The position numbers and the translations under genes are program-made. Positions 8,862 to 17,191 of a stretch of 64,000 nt of DNA are shown piece after piece. This stretch comes from a virus: positions 62,001 to 126,000 of IMG/VR virus record IMGVR_UViG_3300019458_000021, one strand, 5' to 3'. The notes under the pieces were generated by a model, which did no database searches, was not told where the DNA came from, and saw only the letters and a program-made list of their open reading frames with translations. Each line of letters begins with the position of its first letter. The first letter of the stretch is position 1.

Positions 8862-9827
8862 ATGAAGTGGTATGAACTGCTCATGATTGCAGTTTTAGGC
8901 GTGTTCCTTAACACGAACGGGTACGCCTTCGAAACCGAGGCTGTGCAAGAGGTGGAAATTTCGACGGTCGTGCAACCTCCACATCTTGAAAGGATCACCG
9001 TTGAGACGCAGGTCGTTCCTTTCAAGATCAATGCCAAATACGCACTTGTAATCGATCAAACAACAGGCGAAATCCTTTACGCAAAGGGCGCGGACACAAT
9101 TGTCCCAATTGCTTCAATCACCAAGCTGATGACTGCTGTTGTGACGCTTGATGCTAGTCTCGATCTTGAAGAAACGATCCAAATCTCACAGGAGGAAGTT
9201 AATGCGACAATGCTTCGCGGTCGGGTAACAAGCAAATCGTTGCCGATGGGTGCGACATTGTCCCGCGCTGAGCTTCTCCATGTTACGTTGATGAATTCTC
9301 AGAACCGTGCAGCCGTGGCACTGGCTCGAACCTACCCAGGCGGTACAGAAGCGTTCGTTGCCGCTATGAACCGCAAAGCTGAGATGCTCGGGATGAAAGA
9401 TACCAACTTCACAGATCCAGCTGGCCTGTACAATACAAACGTGTCCTCAGCAATTGATTTAGTAATCCTCCTCAGACATGCTGAGGATTATGTTTTGATT
9501 CGTGACTTCAGCACATCAGAATCGTTTGCGCTATCGATGTACTCAAAAAAGAAAAGGCGTCCACACCTTGTGAAGTTCGGAACAACAAACCGACTTGTTC
9601 GCAACGATAGCTGGGATATCGTTGTTCAAAAGACTGGTTATATTCGCGATGCTGGTCACTGCGTTGCCATGACGGCAAGAACTGTCACAAACACCATTTC
9701 GATCATCCTGTTGAACACAACGAACAACACTGCGCGCGCCAATGATGCGATTCGAATCAAACACTACATCGAGACAGGTGAAATTCTTCAACCAATGAAG
9801 GCAAAACGCAAAAAACGTCGAGCATGA
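8862..9827 (+). CDS. secreted S11-family D,D-peptidase (PBP7/PbpG-like)
   Basis: 321 residues. An N-terminal signal peptide (about residues 1-23) directs export to the periplasm. All three penicilloyl serine transferase motifs are present: SITK (Ser85, Lys88), SQN (146-148) and KTG (257-259). Surrounding text such as MNRKAEMLGMKDTNFTDPAGLYNTN matches low-molecular-mass PBPs of the PBP7/PbpG endopeptidase type, which cut D-Ala-meso-DAP crosslinks. The C terminus is Lys/Arg-rich and lacks a clear membrane anchor. The gene sits between DNA polymerase and the clamp, not in a lysis cassette, which suggests early expression. Its role during infection is unknown. Confidence 0.88.
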   Translation: MKWYELLMIAVLGVFLNTNGYAFETEAVQEVEISTVVQPPHLERITVETQVVPFKINAKYALVIDQTTGEILYAKGADTIVPIASITKLMTAVVTLDASLDLEETIQISQEEVNATMLRGRVTSKSLPMGATLSRAELLHVTLMNSQNRAAVALARTYPGGTEAFVAAMNRKAEMLGMKDTNFTDPAGLYNTNVSSAIDLVILLRHAEDYVLIRDFSTSESFALSMYSKKKRRPHLVKFGTTNRLVRNDSWDIVVQKTGYIRDAGHCVAMTARTVTNTISIILLNTTNNTARANDAIRIKHYIETGEILQPMKAKRKKRRA

Positions 9828-10267
9828 AGACACTTTACACATCCTATTACGCACGGTCTGGCAAGCGACCAGGCGCAATCTCGATCAGTGCCAAAGCCCC
9901 ATTCTTCTACAAGGGTGCTGCTCGCATTGACCTTGCTCCGTCATGGGAACTACTTCGTGCCTACAAAGACGGAACGGTCGATGCATATGGTTACACGGAA
10001 TGGTTCGGACGCTTGTTAAAGGAACGAAACCTAACTCCAAAGGCGGTGATCGATAGTCTTCCAGAACACTCAATCATGTTGTGTTACGAAAAGGTTGGTG
10101 ACTTTTGTCATCGTCACATTGTCGCTGTTTGGTTGAATCAATCCGGGTTGGCGCAGGTTTATGAGCTGGAAAAAGATGGGTCATCGATGCAATCGCCCAC
10201 AAGTATCGATGATCTTATTCACTTGTTGGCCGTTGATGTGAAGGAGGAAACATCAGACAATACCTGA
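9824..10267 (+). CDS. DUF488-family protein
   Basis: 147 residues. It shows the DUF488 pattern: an N-terminal TSYYARSGKRPGAISIS followed by LAPSWELLRAYKDG, then the signature LCYEKVGDFCHRHIVAVWL with a conserved Cys and CHRH. The family is widespread in phages and bacteria and its biochemical function is not established. The start overlaps the S11 gene stop (ATGA), so translation is coupled. Confidence 0.75.
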   Translation: MKTLYTSYYARSGKRPGAISISAKAPFFYKGAARIDLAPSWELLRAYKDGTVDAYGYTEWFGRLLKERNLTPKAVIDSLPEHSIMLCYEKVGDFCHRHIVAVWLNQSGLAQVYELEKDGSSMQSPTSIDDLIHLLAVDVKEETSDNT

Positions 10268-10288
10268 TTGAACAATAAAGGAGTTCAA

Positions 10289-11002
10289 ATGAAACTCTCC
10301 CCCCAAGACCTAGCCTACATTCTCAACGTCGTCCAGACGGCCGCACTGGTTAAGATCGACAAGATCATTATCGAACCAGGCAAGATTCGCGGTGCAGATG
10401 AAGATCGTTCCATTGTAATGTTCCAAACTGACAACGTTCCAGCATTTGAGTTCGGTTCAATCGGCTTAAACCGCATCGATGTGTTACAATCTCGATACGA
10501 TATCGCTAAGAGCTGTGATAATGTTGAGGTAGAAGTGATTCCGGCTGGTGATTTTGCACGCGCATTAGTTTTCAAAGGCAAGGGAGTCAAGTTAGATTAC
10601 CGAGCCGCAAATCCAGCAACACTACACGACTCTACTCCCAAGCAAATGAACGATCCCGCCAAGTACCGTATCCAAATGTCAGCGGACGCAGTATTGAAAA
10701 TGGTTCGTGGAGCTTCGGCCATGAAGACCGACGACGTTCAATTTGTTAGCGACGGCAATGGAGTGGTGTTCAATATGGAAGATGTTGTGAACCGTGACAT
10801 GTTCACATGTGAGTTTGCACAAAAGACAGATGTAGCGAGCCTCGATGGTTCCCCCATCAAATTCTCGTATACATACCCGATCAAGAACCTCTTGGTTCTG
10901 TTGAAGCAGAACCCGGAAGGATACATTTATCTGACAGAACGAAAAGGGATTCTAAAGGTTGTTGTCAACCAACTCGATCTGTACATCCCACCAAGGACAT
11001 AA
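10289..11002 (+). CDS. 45: DNA polymerase sliding clamp (gp45-like)
   Basis: 237 residues from the ATG at 10289, which follows AAAGGAG; an upstream in-frame TTG has no such site. Length and two-domain beta pattern are close to T4 gp45 (228). Supporting text includes MKLSPQDLAYILNVVQTAA at the start, a mid segment DYRAANPATLHDSTPKQMND that resembles the ADPSxxxxPxKP linker of gp45, and a second-domain segment DAVLKMVRGASAMKTDDV. In T4 the trimeric clamp tethers gp43 and also activates late transcription through gp33 and gp55. The clamp loader genes are not in this window. Confidence 0.8.
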   Translation: MKLSPQDLAYILNVVQTAALVKIDKIIIEPGKIRGADEDRSIVMFQTDNVPAFEFGSIGLNRIDVLQSRYDIAKSCDNVEVEVIPAGDFARALVFKGKGVKLDYRAANPATLHDSTPKQMNDPAKYRIQMSADAVLKMVRGASAMKTDDVQFVSDGNGVVFNMEDVVNRDMFTCEFAQKTDVASLDGSPIKFSYTYPIKNLLVLLKQNPEGYIYLTERKGILKVVVNQLDLYIPPRT

Positions 11003-11003
11003 T

Positions 11004-11465
11004 ATGTGGCCACTTAAAAAGCCAAGCCGACCAACGATTGAAGAGCAACTTGCGACTATTGGCAATCGCCTCGACGCTCAAGACGCGGAAAAACAACGAT
11101 TGGAACGCGAGAAGGAAACACTTGAGCGAAAGAATAAGGAACTGTTGCAATCAATTGAAGAACTACGAGCAACGGTTACGCTCTTGGCAGAAGAAACAAA
11201 CAAACGCAAAGCTCGTTATGAAGCAAAAGAACCGTGGATCGAGATTGCAAGTGATGGGTTTGATGAAGTCAAGGGAATTGCACTTGGCCTAGATTGGAAC
11301 GATGCAATGATCCAGTACCTGAAAGACAATGGTATCACTGGGTCAAGTGACGAGGACGTGATGCGTAAGTACATTGCATTCCTGTACGAAGACCTAGTAG
11401 GAAAACTTGAAGCAGCCGTCACGGAACAATCAAGCTCTAAAGGCAAGATTGCAGATTTCGAATGA
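11004..11465 (+). CDS. coiled-coil protein of unknown function next to the clamp
   Basis: 153 residues from ATG 11004 (MWPLKKPSRP), 1 nt after the clamp stop and preceded by AAGGA. Residues of about 10-70 form a strongly predicted coiled coil. The C-terminal half (EPWIEIASDGFDEVKGIALGLDWNDAMIQYLK) looks like a small folded domain. It lies between the clamp and the RNase H-like nuclease, so a link to replication or transcription is plausible but unproven. Confidence 0.75.
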   Translation: MWPLKKPSRPTIEEQLATIGNRLDAQDAEKQRLEREKETLERKNKELLQSIEELRATVTLLAEETNKRKARYEAKEPWIEIASDGFDEVKGIALGLDWNDAMIQYLKDNGITGSSDEDVMRKYIAFLYEDLVGKLEAAVTEQSSSKGKIADFE

Positions 11466-12373
11466 TGAAATATCTTGTGTTTGACATCTCGAACATGCTG
11501 TATCGGACGTTCTTCGCCCACAAAGACCAATCAGATACAACAATCGCTGGTCTTGCAACACACTCTGCATTGATGACACTCAACAAGTACTTCCGACAGT
11601 ACAAGCCGGATCGTGTCGTTATGGCGTTTGATCACTCAAGCTGGCGGAAAGATTACACAGCAAGTGAATTGTGCATTTCTCAGAAACCGTATAAGGGCAA
11701 TCGGCGCAAGGACATGTCGCCTGCTCAGCAGGCAAAATACGAGCGGTTCTGCGGCCACCTGAAAGAGTTTGAGTCATTGATTACAAACCACTCAACGATC
11801 ATTTCTCTCGCTGGTGAGAAACTCGAAGCCGACGACCTGATTGCAGGATTTTGTGAAGCACACCAGAACGATGATATCACACTAATCAGTAGTGATAGTG
11901 ACATGCTTCAACTCCTACGCTTCCAGAATGTTAAGATCGTTTCACCGGCAACAGACAAGGAAGTAACGTTGGAAGAATATAACCACGATCCGAAGTACTA
12001 TCTGTTTGTCAAGTGCATGCGTGGTGATTCAACTGACTACATTCAATCTGCACTGCCACGGGTTCAATCAAAGCGACTCGAAAAGGCGTACAAGGATCCT
12101 TTCGAGCGGGTTCAGCTGATGCAAGAGTTCTGGATCGACCCGAAAACAAAGACAGAGTTTAAGGTGCAGGATCTCTACGAAGAAAACATCATGCTAATCG
12201 ATTTAACACAGCAACCCGATCCAGTTCGCCGCCGAATTTTTGCTGTTGTTGACGAAGCTGTGAAGAAAGAGCGAAAGTATTCGCACTTCCATCTGATGCG
12301 ATACTTGGGTAAGTATGAGCTTGAAGTGATTGCAAAACAGTTGGATACCTTTCTACCACTGTTGAGCCAATGA
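11462..12373 (+). CDS. rnh: 5'-3' exonuclease / RNase H (FEN family)
   Basis: 303 residues, matching T4 RNase H (305). Acidic metal-binding motifs appear in family order: FDISNMLYR near the N terminus, VVMAFDHS, EKLEADDLIAGF (Glu122, Asp124, Asp125), ISSDSDMLQLL and CMRGDSTDYIQ. The enzyme would remove RNA primers and flaps from Okazaki fragments. The start overlaps the preceding stop (ATGATG). Confidence 0.9.
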   Translation: MMKYLVFDISNMLYRTFFAHKDQSDTTIAGLATHSALMTLNKYFRQYKPDRVVMAFDHSSWRKDYTASELCISQKPYKGNRRKDMSPAQQAKYERFCGHLKEFESLITNHSTIISLAGEKLEADDLIAGFCEAHQNDDITLISSDSDMLQLLRFQNVKIVSPATDKEVTLEEYNHDPKYYLFVKCMRGDSTDYIQSALPRVQSKRLEKAYKDPFERVQLMQEFWIDPKTKTEFKVQDLYEENIMLIDLTQQPDPVRRRIFAVVDEAVKKERKYSHFHLMRYLGKYELEVIAKQLDTFLPLLSQ

Positions 12374-12891
12374 GAGTTTTCGTTTATCGCAATCTAAATC
12401 GTCCAAATGCTTGTTGGTATTCAATCAAGGCACTTGAAGGACCTTACAAAGGCTGGGTCGTCGGATATGCACAGGAGTTATTGCTCTGTGATGTTAGATT
12501 CCGGGTGTCCGAGGCAGGCAGACAGCGTGTTCTTTCACAGCGACGACGCAACGTTCATGCTGGAATTGTTGGTAACGTTGTTCGTGTAGGTTCGGAATAC
12601 GAAAAACGTTACGTGTACGATGATCACCTTTGTAACACGACGTTCGATTTTGACTGGAAAACATTTCACAAGCAATATGGTGTACCAGTGACATATAATC
12701 CATACCGCATGGGTTCGTTTGTGGAACGAAAGACCAACAATCCAGTTTACGAAGCAAATTACGCTAGCCTGATTGGTTCCGACGTTCGATGTTTCAACGT
12801 CGAGTACGTTGCCGAACCAAGCCTACTCGCCCCAATGTTCTCGTTACGACTCTCTGTGCCCGTTGTACAATCCTTCGAAGTCCGCAGTTAA
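12370..12891 (+). CDS. conserved phage protein of unknown function
   Basis: 173 residues starting with ATGA overlap on the nuclease stop. The opening (VYRNLNRPNACWYSIKALEGPYKGWVVGYA) and the segment FRVSEAGRQRVLSQRRRNVHAGIVG have the feel of a conserved family seen in phages and plasmids, with several conserved Arg/His residues. No catalytic motif is assignable. It ends the replication block 10 nt before a convergent gene. Confidence 0.75.
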   Translation: MRVFVYRNLNRPNACWYSIKALEGPYKGWVVGYAQELLLCDVRFRVSEAGRQRVLSQRRRNVHAGIVGNVVRVGSEYEKRYVYDDHLCNTTFDFDWKTFHKQYGVPVTYNPYRMGSFVERKTNNPVYEANYASLIGSDVRCFNVEYVAEPSLLAPMFSLRLSVPVVQSFEVRS

Positions 12892-12900
12892 CGCACCTTG

Positions 12901-13392
12901 TCATTTCTTCGCCTCCGGTGGTAGTGCAGCATCAAGATCTGCCTCATCCACACCAACCGTTGGTGGAGTAGGACGCAATGGCCTCTGAACTGACTGAAGT
13001 CGTTGATAGCCAGTTGGCTCATAGCCTCCATTTCCGTTACCGTTTCCATTGTTGCTGTTGAAACCACCGTAACGCGCGGAGACAAACTTGCTCCAAGCTT
13101 CAATTGCACCTACATATGCCAAGTAGATCATCAGATAATCCGGCGTCATCTTTTCCTGCAATGTCAGTTTGACAATCAGCCACGTACCAACGATCCCGCC
13201 AATCAGTTGTAGTAACTTCGTCAAACTAACAAAGTTCGTTCCTTTCATCGTGATCAGGTCGGTCCAGACTAGATTCTTTTGGCGATTCGCTTTGTAGAGC
13301 AAGTAGAAGAAAAACAAGCCCAAAAACAGAATGAACGCCCCGTACATATCGAGGTTGATTACTGGTAGCATGTCAACGACTTTTTCTAACAT
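12901..13392 (-). CDS. membrane protein with Asn/Gly-rich tail, possible holin
   Basis: 163 residues from the ATG at 13392, preceded by AAGGAGA. There are three hydrophobic segments: about residues 16-36 (YGAFILFLGLFFFYLLY), 62-80 (LLQLIGGIVGTWLIVKL) and 87-105 (YLMIYLAYVGAIEAW). A soluble tail follows with an NGNGNGNGG run and a Pro-rich end. The size and topology are compatible with a holin or another inner-membrane protein, but no signature proves this. A TAAATA motif lies upstream (13416-13421), so it is probably expressed late. Confidence 0.7.
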   Translation of the reverse strand: MLEKVVDMLPVINLDMYGAFILFLGLFFFYLLYKANRQKNLVWTDLITMKGTNFVSLTKLLQLIGGIVGTWLIVKLTLQEKMTPDYLMIYLAYVGAIEAWSKFVSARYGGFNSNNGNGNGNGGYEPTGYQRLQSVQRPLRPTPPTVGVDEADLDAALPPEAKK

Positions 13393-13415
13393 TTGGGGTC
13401 TCCTTATGATGTGCA

Positions 13416-13421
13416 TATTTA
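13416..13421 (-). promoter_or_regulatory. late promoter motif for the membrane protein gene
   Basis: CTAAATAT on the minus strand, 24 bp before the start at 13392; divergent from the motif at 13460. Confidence 0.6.
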
Positions 13422-13459
13422 GGGTGTGTCGTGGGGTGTTCCTATTGGAGAAAAATACC

Positions 13460-13465
13460 TAAATA
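13460..13465 (+). promoter_or_regulatory. late promoter motif for the PAAR gene
   Basis: CTAAATAC, 63 bp before the ATG at 13528. Confidence 0.55.
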
Positions 13466-13527
13466 CTCATGGAAAGACATAGAGTGGTATACAGGGCATT
13501 ATCGACTATGTGTAAAGGAGCGTATTC

Positions 13528-13818
13528 ATGCCACCAGTTGTACGTTTAGGTGATGTCTGCACGGGTCATGGTTGTTGGCCACCACGTCCAAATGACCAAG
13601 GATCGCCCAATGTGTTTGCAAATGGAATTCCAGCCCACCGGCTGGGTGATCACTGGTCAACACACTGCTGTCCAAGCCTTCCGGAATGTCATGACAGTAA
13701 CCTCGCAGGAGGAAGTCCAAACGTGTTCGTAAACGGAATTCCATGGGGTCGTATTGGTGATGCAGTAGCATGTGGATCCGCATGTGCCCAGGGTAGTCCA
13801 AACGTGTTTGCAAACTGA
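13528..13818 (+). CDS. PAAR-domain tail spike tip protein
   Basis: 96 residues with the PAAR pattern: it starts MPPVVRLGDVCTGHG and has three SPNVF[AV]N repeats. The turns are rich in Cys and His (THCCPSLPECHD, VACGSACAQ), consistent with metal binding at a sharp tip. Such proteins cap the central spike (gp5 or VgrG-like trimer) and help pierce the outer membrane. A clean AAAGGAG site precedes the ATG. It is followed 8 nt later by a second structural gene. Confidence 0.9.
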   Translation: MPPVVRLGDVCTGHGCWPPRPNDQGSPNVFANGIPAHRLGDHWSTHCCPSLPECHDSNLAGGSPNVFVNGIPWGRIGDAVACGSACAQGSPNVFAN

Positions 13819-13826
13819 GATAGTTT

Positions 13827-15212
13827 ATGCCAGCAACTCCGATTCAAATTACTGCATTCCAAGAACTGTCCCGTGGCGGAGGTTTCTTTAACCCTATCGG
13901 TGGTTTCTACAATCCGCCAACGAATCCCGGCGTTCTTGCACCACTGTTAAGCACAGCACTGTTCACGTTTTTTGACACGATTCTATCACAAATTACCGCA
14001 GCTTCACCGTTTCTAAGCAGTCCTGCACCATGTCCAAATCCATTCCCCCCTCCGACTTGCGCCACAGTAACGGCATATCCTTCGGTGTTGGCAGGACAGC
14101 TTCAGGCAGCGATGCCAGAATACTATAACGCTTGGTATTCGATCAAAGGACGCCAAGAATCACCGAAAGAAGACCCATTATTTGCGCTTACAAAAATCCC
14201 AGGTGTGTCATCTGGATCAACAGCTGGTAGTCTTATGGAACATAGCGACAAATACTTTGGCCATCGACGTACGCCACTCCCAGGATTTTCAACCGGTGCG
14301 TGTAATTACTACAAGACGGGGTTACCACCTCTTCTTGTAAAAATCGCCAGCGCTCGTAGCGTTGACGATCGTCTCGGCCCGGAAGGACTCGATCAGACCG
14401 CATATCCTGCTTCACAAACGTTCTCAATAGTTGGTGTCGTGCCAGGCGCTGGCGGCAGCTGGTCTGTTGCCGGCGATCAAACAGCGATCTTTTCAGAAGG
14501 AGCAACTTTTGCAGTTACGGGTAATACCGGTGGCGGCAACGATGCGTACACGGTTCTCACGTCGGTGTTTATGCTTGGTGTCACTGTGATTAGTGTCATT
14601 GCATCACAGACAATTCCAGCACCATCAACACCAAATGGAACAATTGGAGCTGTGTTTGCAAAGGGATACTTCGCAGTAACTTTTCCGCTTGTTGATATCG
14701 CACCATTCAAGAATGCCTCCATAACAAAGCTATCTGGCAACAGTTGGTATGATGAAATGATCGGTATGATCACAGGTGCGGTTGATGAAGAGATTGACAC
14801 GATCATCAACTACTACACTAATCTTGGACTGACACCTGCAGGTGCGACGTTTCTAGCCACGCTTGCTATAGAACAAGCAAACATTCTCACTGAACTAGCA
14901 ACAATCGTCAGCTTCGCTACGTTCACAACTGCAACGGCCACGATTACAACTTTCGTTGCAAACATCGCTGCTGCCTATACGACAGTTATAGCAGCTTTGC
15001 CACCTCCTGTCACGGAAAGGCAGCGAATTGATGCACAAATCGTGCAAGAAAACCTCCGCTACTATGGACAGCAGTTTGTTATCCTGAACCAGGGGTCCGT
15101 CGCAGCAGGCTTCTACCAATACAAGAACGATCCTGTTGCATATCAAGTGCTGTCTGACTGCTCTAGTCCAGCAATGCTAGCGGCTTTGAACGAAGTTATT
15201 GTGTTCCCCTAA
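13827..15212 (+). CDS. virion structural protein with NTG/YTV module
   Basis: 461 residues. Residues of about 199-275 carry a beta-rich module (WSVAGDQT, then FAVTGNTGGGNDAYTV, then IP...GTIG) that recurs in several other virion genes of this window. The C-terminal third is Ala/Thr-rich and helical (EEIDTIINYYTNLG to AAAYTTVIAALPP). It lies directly after the PAAR tip gene and shares its late promoter. A baseplate or spike-associated role is inferred; no T4 counterpart is recognised. Confidence 0.7.
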   Translation: MPATPIQITAFQELSRGGGFFNPIGGFYNPPTNPGVLAPLLSTALFTFFDTILSQITAASPFLSSPAPCPNPFPPPTCATVTAYPSVLAGQLQAAMPEYYNAWYSIKGRQESPKEDPLFALTKIPGVSSGSTAGSLMEHSDKYFGHRRTPLPGFSTGACNYYKTGLPPLLVKIASARSVDDRLGPEGLDQTAYPASQTFSIVGVVPGAGGSWSVAGDQTAIFSEGATFAVTGNTGGGNDAYTVLTSVFMLGVTVISVIASQTIPAPSTPNGTIGAVFAKGYFAVTFPLVDIAPFKNASITKLSGNSWYDEMIGMITGAVDEEIDTIINYYTNLGLTPAGATFLATLAIEQANILTELATIVSFATFTTATATITTFVANIAAAYTTVIAALPPPVTERQRIDAQIVQENLRYYGQQFVILNQGSVAAGFYQYKNDPVAYQVLSDCSSPAMLAALNEVIVFP

Positions 15213-15247
15213 ACCCTTTTGATTGGTTACAGTGTGTTTTCATTGCG

Positions 15248-15253
15248 TAAATA
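15248..15253 (+). promoter_or_regulatory. late promoter motif for the gene at 15285
   Basis: GTAAATAA, 37 bp before the ATG at 15285, in the 72-bp gap after the preceding gene. Confidence 0.6.
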
Positions 15254-15284
15254 ACCACGTTGTAGCAACAAAAGGAGAAAAACT

Positions 15285-15656
15285 ATGAGAGTTGTCAAGT
15301 CCGCAAACCACGCTCACGTCGAATGGATTGAGCTGTACAATGATGGCGTTCTGCACGAGTGCTGCGTCCTCAAAACAGATCCACAAGGCAACAAGCTGTT
15401 GTTCCCGACCAACCACCTCGACGACATCGATCGTAAGCGTCTCGCTGGTATCCTTCTCGACCGCAATGCTCGAAACTTCGAGCTGTGGGACTTGATGGCT
15501 CAGAAGACCCTTGGTAATGGTATGAATGCACTTCAGTACTTCCACCAGTACGTGAAGATTCTCACGCCACAGGGCAAGATGATCGATCCGAAGTCTGGTC
15601 AGATTGGTGTCCCAGCAGGCACGGTGAAGCTCGACGACGGCCAACCGGCTGCGTAA
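15285..15656 (+). CDS. conserved phage protein of unknown function, probably late
   Basis: 123 residues with a strong AAAGGAG site. The sequence is well structured (HVEWIELYNDGVLHECCVLKTD, then LMAQKTLGNGMNALQYFHQYVKIL, then a Gly-rich tail), but I cannot name the family. It is transcribed alone from a TAAATA promoter and closed by the strong terminator at 15674-15702. The codon usage pattern suggests high expression. Confidence 0.75.
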   Translation: MRVVKSANHAHVEWIELYNDGVLHECCVLKTDPQGNKLLFPTNHLDDIDRKRLAGILLDRNARNFELWDLMAQKTLGNGMNALQYFHQYVKILTPQGKMIDPKSGQIGVPAGTVKLDDGQPAA

Positions 15657-15673
15657 GTCAAACTGTAAGAAAC

Positions 15674-15702
15674 GAAAAGAGCCCTCTTAGAGGGCTCTTT
15701 TC
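15674..15702. terminator. bidirectional intrinsic terminator
   Basis: Near-perfect palindrome with a 13-bp stem (GAAAAGAGCCCTC) and loop TTA, with A and T tracts on either side. It lies exactly between convergent genes ending at 15656 and 15703. Confidence 0.9.
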
Positions 15703-16914
15703 TTATGCAGTGATCAGAGGTGTACGTGCGACAGAGATTGTCAGAGTGTAGGTGATCGTCAACACACGGTTCCGTGATTTGAGAACTGGTGAGAAGATCA
15801 AGTGAGCAAGAAGACGTTCACGCTCTGTTGTTGGTGCTACAGGATTGTTCTGAACGCCAGCAGCCTTACCAGCAACAGACGTTTGAGCTGTTGCACCTGA
15901 CGGCGGATTCAATGCAGCTAGGAATGCGACTGCCGCACTAATCAAAATGCTCGAAGTTGCTCCAGCGGTTGGACTCTCAAATTTCAAGAAGCCAAACGTT
16001 TCTGCACCAGCAATAGTTGGGAATGTGCCGCCTGTATTATCAGTGATCGAAATTGTTGCACTACCCATCGGATTTACGCCCGACATGCCCCACAAAACGT
16101 CGCCTGTGTTGATTGCTTCACACAGATCGCCATAAAGGATTTCACCACCAGAACCGCTACCACCGCCGGCTGGTGTCGTAAAGGACACAGGGATCGGAAT
16201 TCCACCGTCAATTGAAATGCTGAATGAATAAGCCGTACCTGGCAGCAGTCCGCTGTCCTCTTCAGAGTTGCGTGTGCCAACGTCAAGGTATTGATAACCG
16301 CTTGTTGCGATTGCAGGGGCTCCAGCGGTATACAAACCGATTTCGTCAAACACAAAGTCTGTTTCTGTGTCGTCCGTTGGAGGAGATGAATCTGTTGCTT
16401 GCTGTGAGAGCGGCTCGTCTTGATTTAGAACGCATGTAATTACGACTTCAGATGTCAGACCAAGCTCATTGCTGCGAACACCTGGACCAGAAACGTGCGG
16501 CACAGAAGGAGGATCACTTGCAGGCACTGCACCACCACCTGGACGATCGCCCGTATTGAGGTCAGCGGATCCTGGGTCGGTACCAAGTAACGGATTCAGT
16601 GTGACCTGACCAGCGTCGATAATTTCAGAATACGTTTCATTGTAGATACGGCTATCCCATGTTGCAAGATCAGGTGGTTGGCCATCGTTTGGTGTCTTGT
16701 AAGTAATCGTGAATGCTGCATCAACAATCGTACCGCCGTTACCGAATGCCATACGGTAAATGTAGTAGTTGTGCTCATTTGACAGCGCACGGGCAAAGAC
16801 ACGTGCGAGGTTTTGTGGATGAACAGCGTTTGGCTTGGTCTCTAGCAACACATTACCAAGATCATCCACGATCTTTGCACGACCTTTAACTTCGACTGGC
16901 AGAAACGTACGCAT
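15703..16914 (-). CDS. virion structural protein, tail/baseplate block
   Basis: 403 residues. The N terminus (NAVHPQNLARVFARALSNEHNYYIYRMAFGNGGT) resembles a conserved structural family of large myoviruses. The mid part holds a beta-rich unit, LLPGTAYSFSISIDGG to CEAINTG, related to units in other virion genes here. It is the last gene of the long minus-strand tail block and has its own late promoter motif (16936-16941) and an AGGAG site. The exact place in the particle is unknown. Confidence 0.7.
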   Translation of the reverse strand: MRTFLPVEVKGRAKIVDDLGNVLLETKPNAVHPQNLARVFARALSNEHNYYIYRMAFGNGGTIVDAAFTITYKTPNDGQPPDLATWDSRIYNETYSEIIDAGQVTLNPLLGTDPGSADLNTGDRPGGGAVPASDPPSVPHVSGPGVRSNELGLTSEVVITCVLNQDEPLSQQATDSSPPTDDTETDFVFDEIGLYTAGAPAIATSGYQYLDVGTRNSEEDSGLLPGTAYSFSISIDGGIPIPVSFTTPAGGGSGSGGEILYGDLCEAINTGDVLWGMSGVNPMGSATISITDNTGGTFPTIAGAETFGFLKFESPTAGATSSILISAAVAFLAALNPPSGATAQTSVAGKAAGVQNNPVAPTTERERLLAHLIFSPVLKSRNRVLTITYTLTISVARTPLITA

Positions 16915-16935
16915 TGATTATCTCCTGATTTCAGA

Positions 16936-16941
16936 TATTTA
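16936..16941 (-). promoter_or_regulatory. late promoter motif for the gene at 16914
   Basis: ATAAATAT on the minus strand, 22 bp before the ATG. Confidence 0.6.
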
Positions 16942-17163
16942 TCAGTCCATCCTCTTGACGCTGGTCGTCAGTTGTTTGATCATATTGTTGAACGCAACTG
17001 GCTCGACGCGAGCATCGCCCAAATCGTAAGATTGGATGAGATCCTGATCTACGTTCGCAAAGACAAACGTACCTTTTTGCCCCTGTTTCTCGATTTTTGT
17101 CATTTGACAACCGCTTATCTTCAGAAATGCTGCTAAAACGATATCGCTAGTTTTATACTCCAC
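16942..17163 (-). CDS. DUF5659-like small protein
   Basis: 73 residues from a GTG (GTG GAG TAT AAA). AAGGAG is about 11 nt upstream and a late promoter motif lies at 17182-17187. The opening MEYKTSDIVLAAFLKISG, the KGTFVFAN strand and the closing FNNMIKQLTTSV follow the DUF5659 pattern. The function is unknown. Confidence 0.7.
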   Translation of the reverse strand: MEYKTSDIVLAAFLKISGCQMTKIEKQGQKGTFVFANVDQDLIQSYDLGDARVEPVAFNNMIKQLTTSVKRMD

Positions 17164-17181
17164 TCTGCGTCTCCTTTGCTG

Positions 17182-17187
17182 TATTTA
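17182..17187 (-). promoter_or_regulatory. late promoter motif for the DUF5659-like gene
   Basis: GATAAATAC on the minus strand, 19 bp before the GTG start. Confidence 0.6.
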
Positions 17188-17191
17188 TCGC

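Noticed and set aside
8862-9827. Beta-lactamase
   Set aside because: SxxK/SxN/KTG motifs are shared, but the surrounding text and size fit PBP7-type D,D-peptidases.
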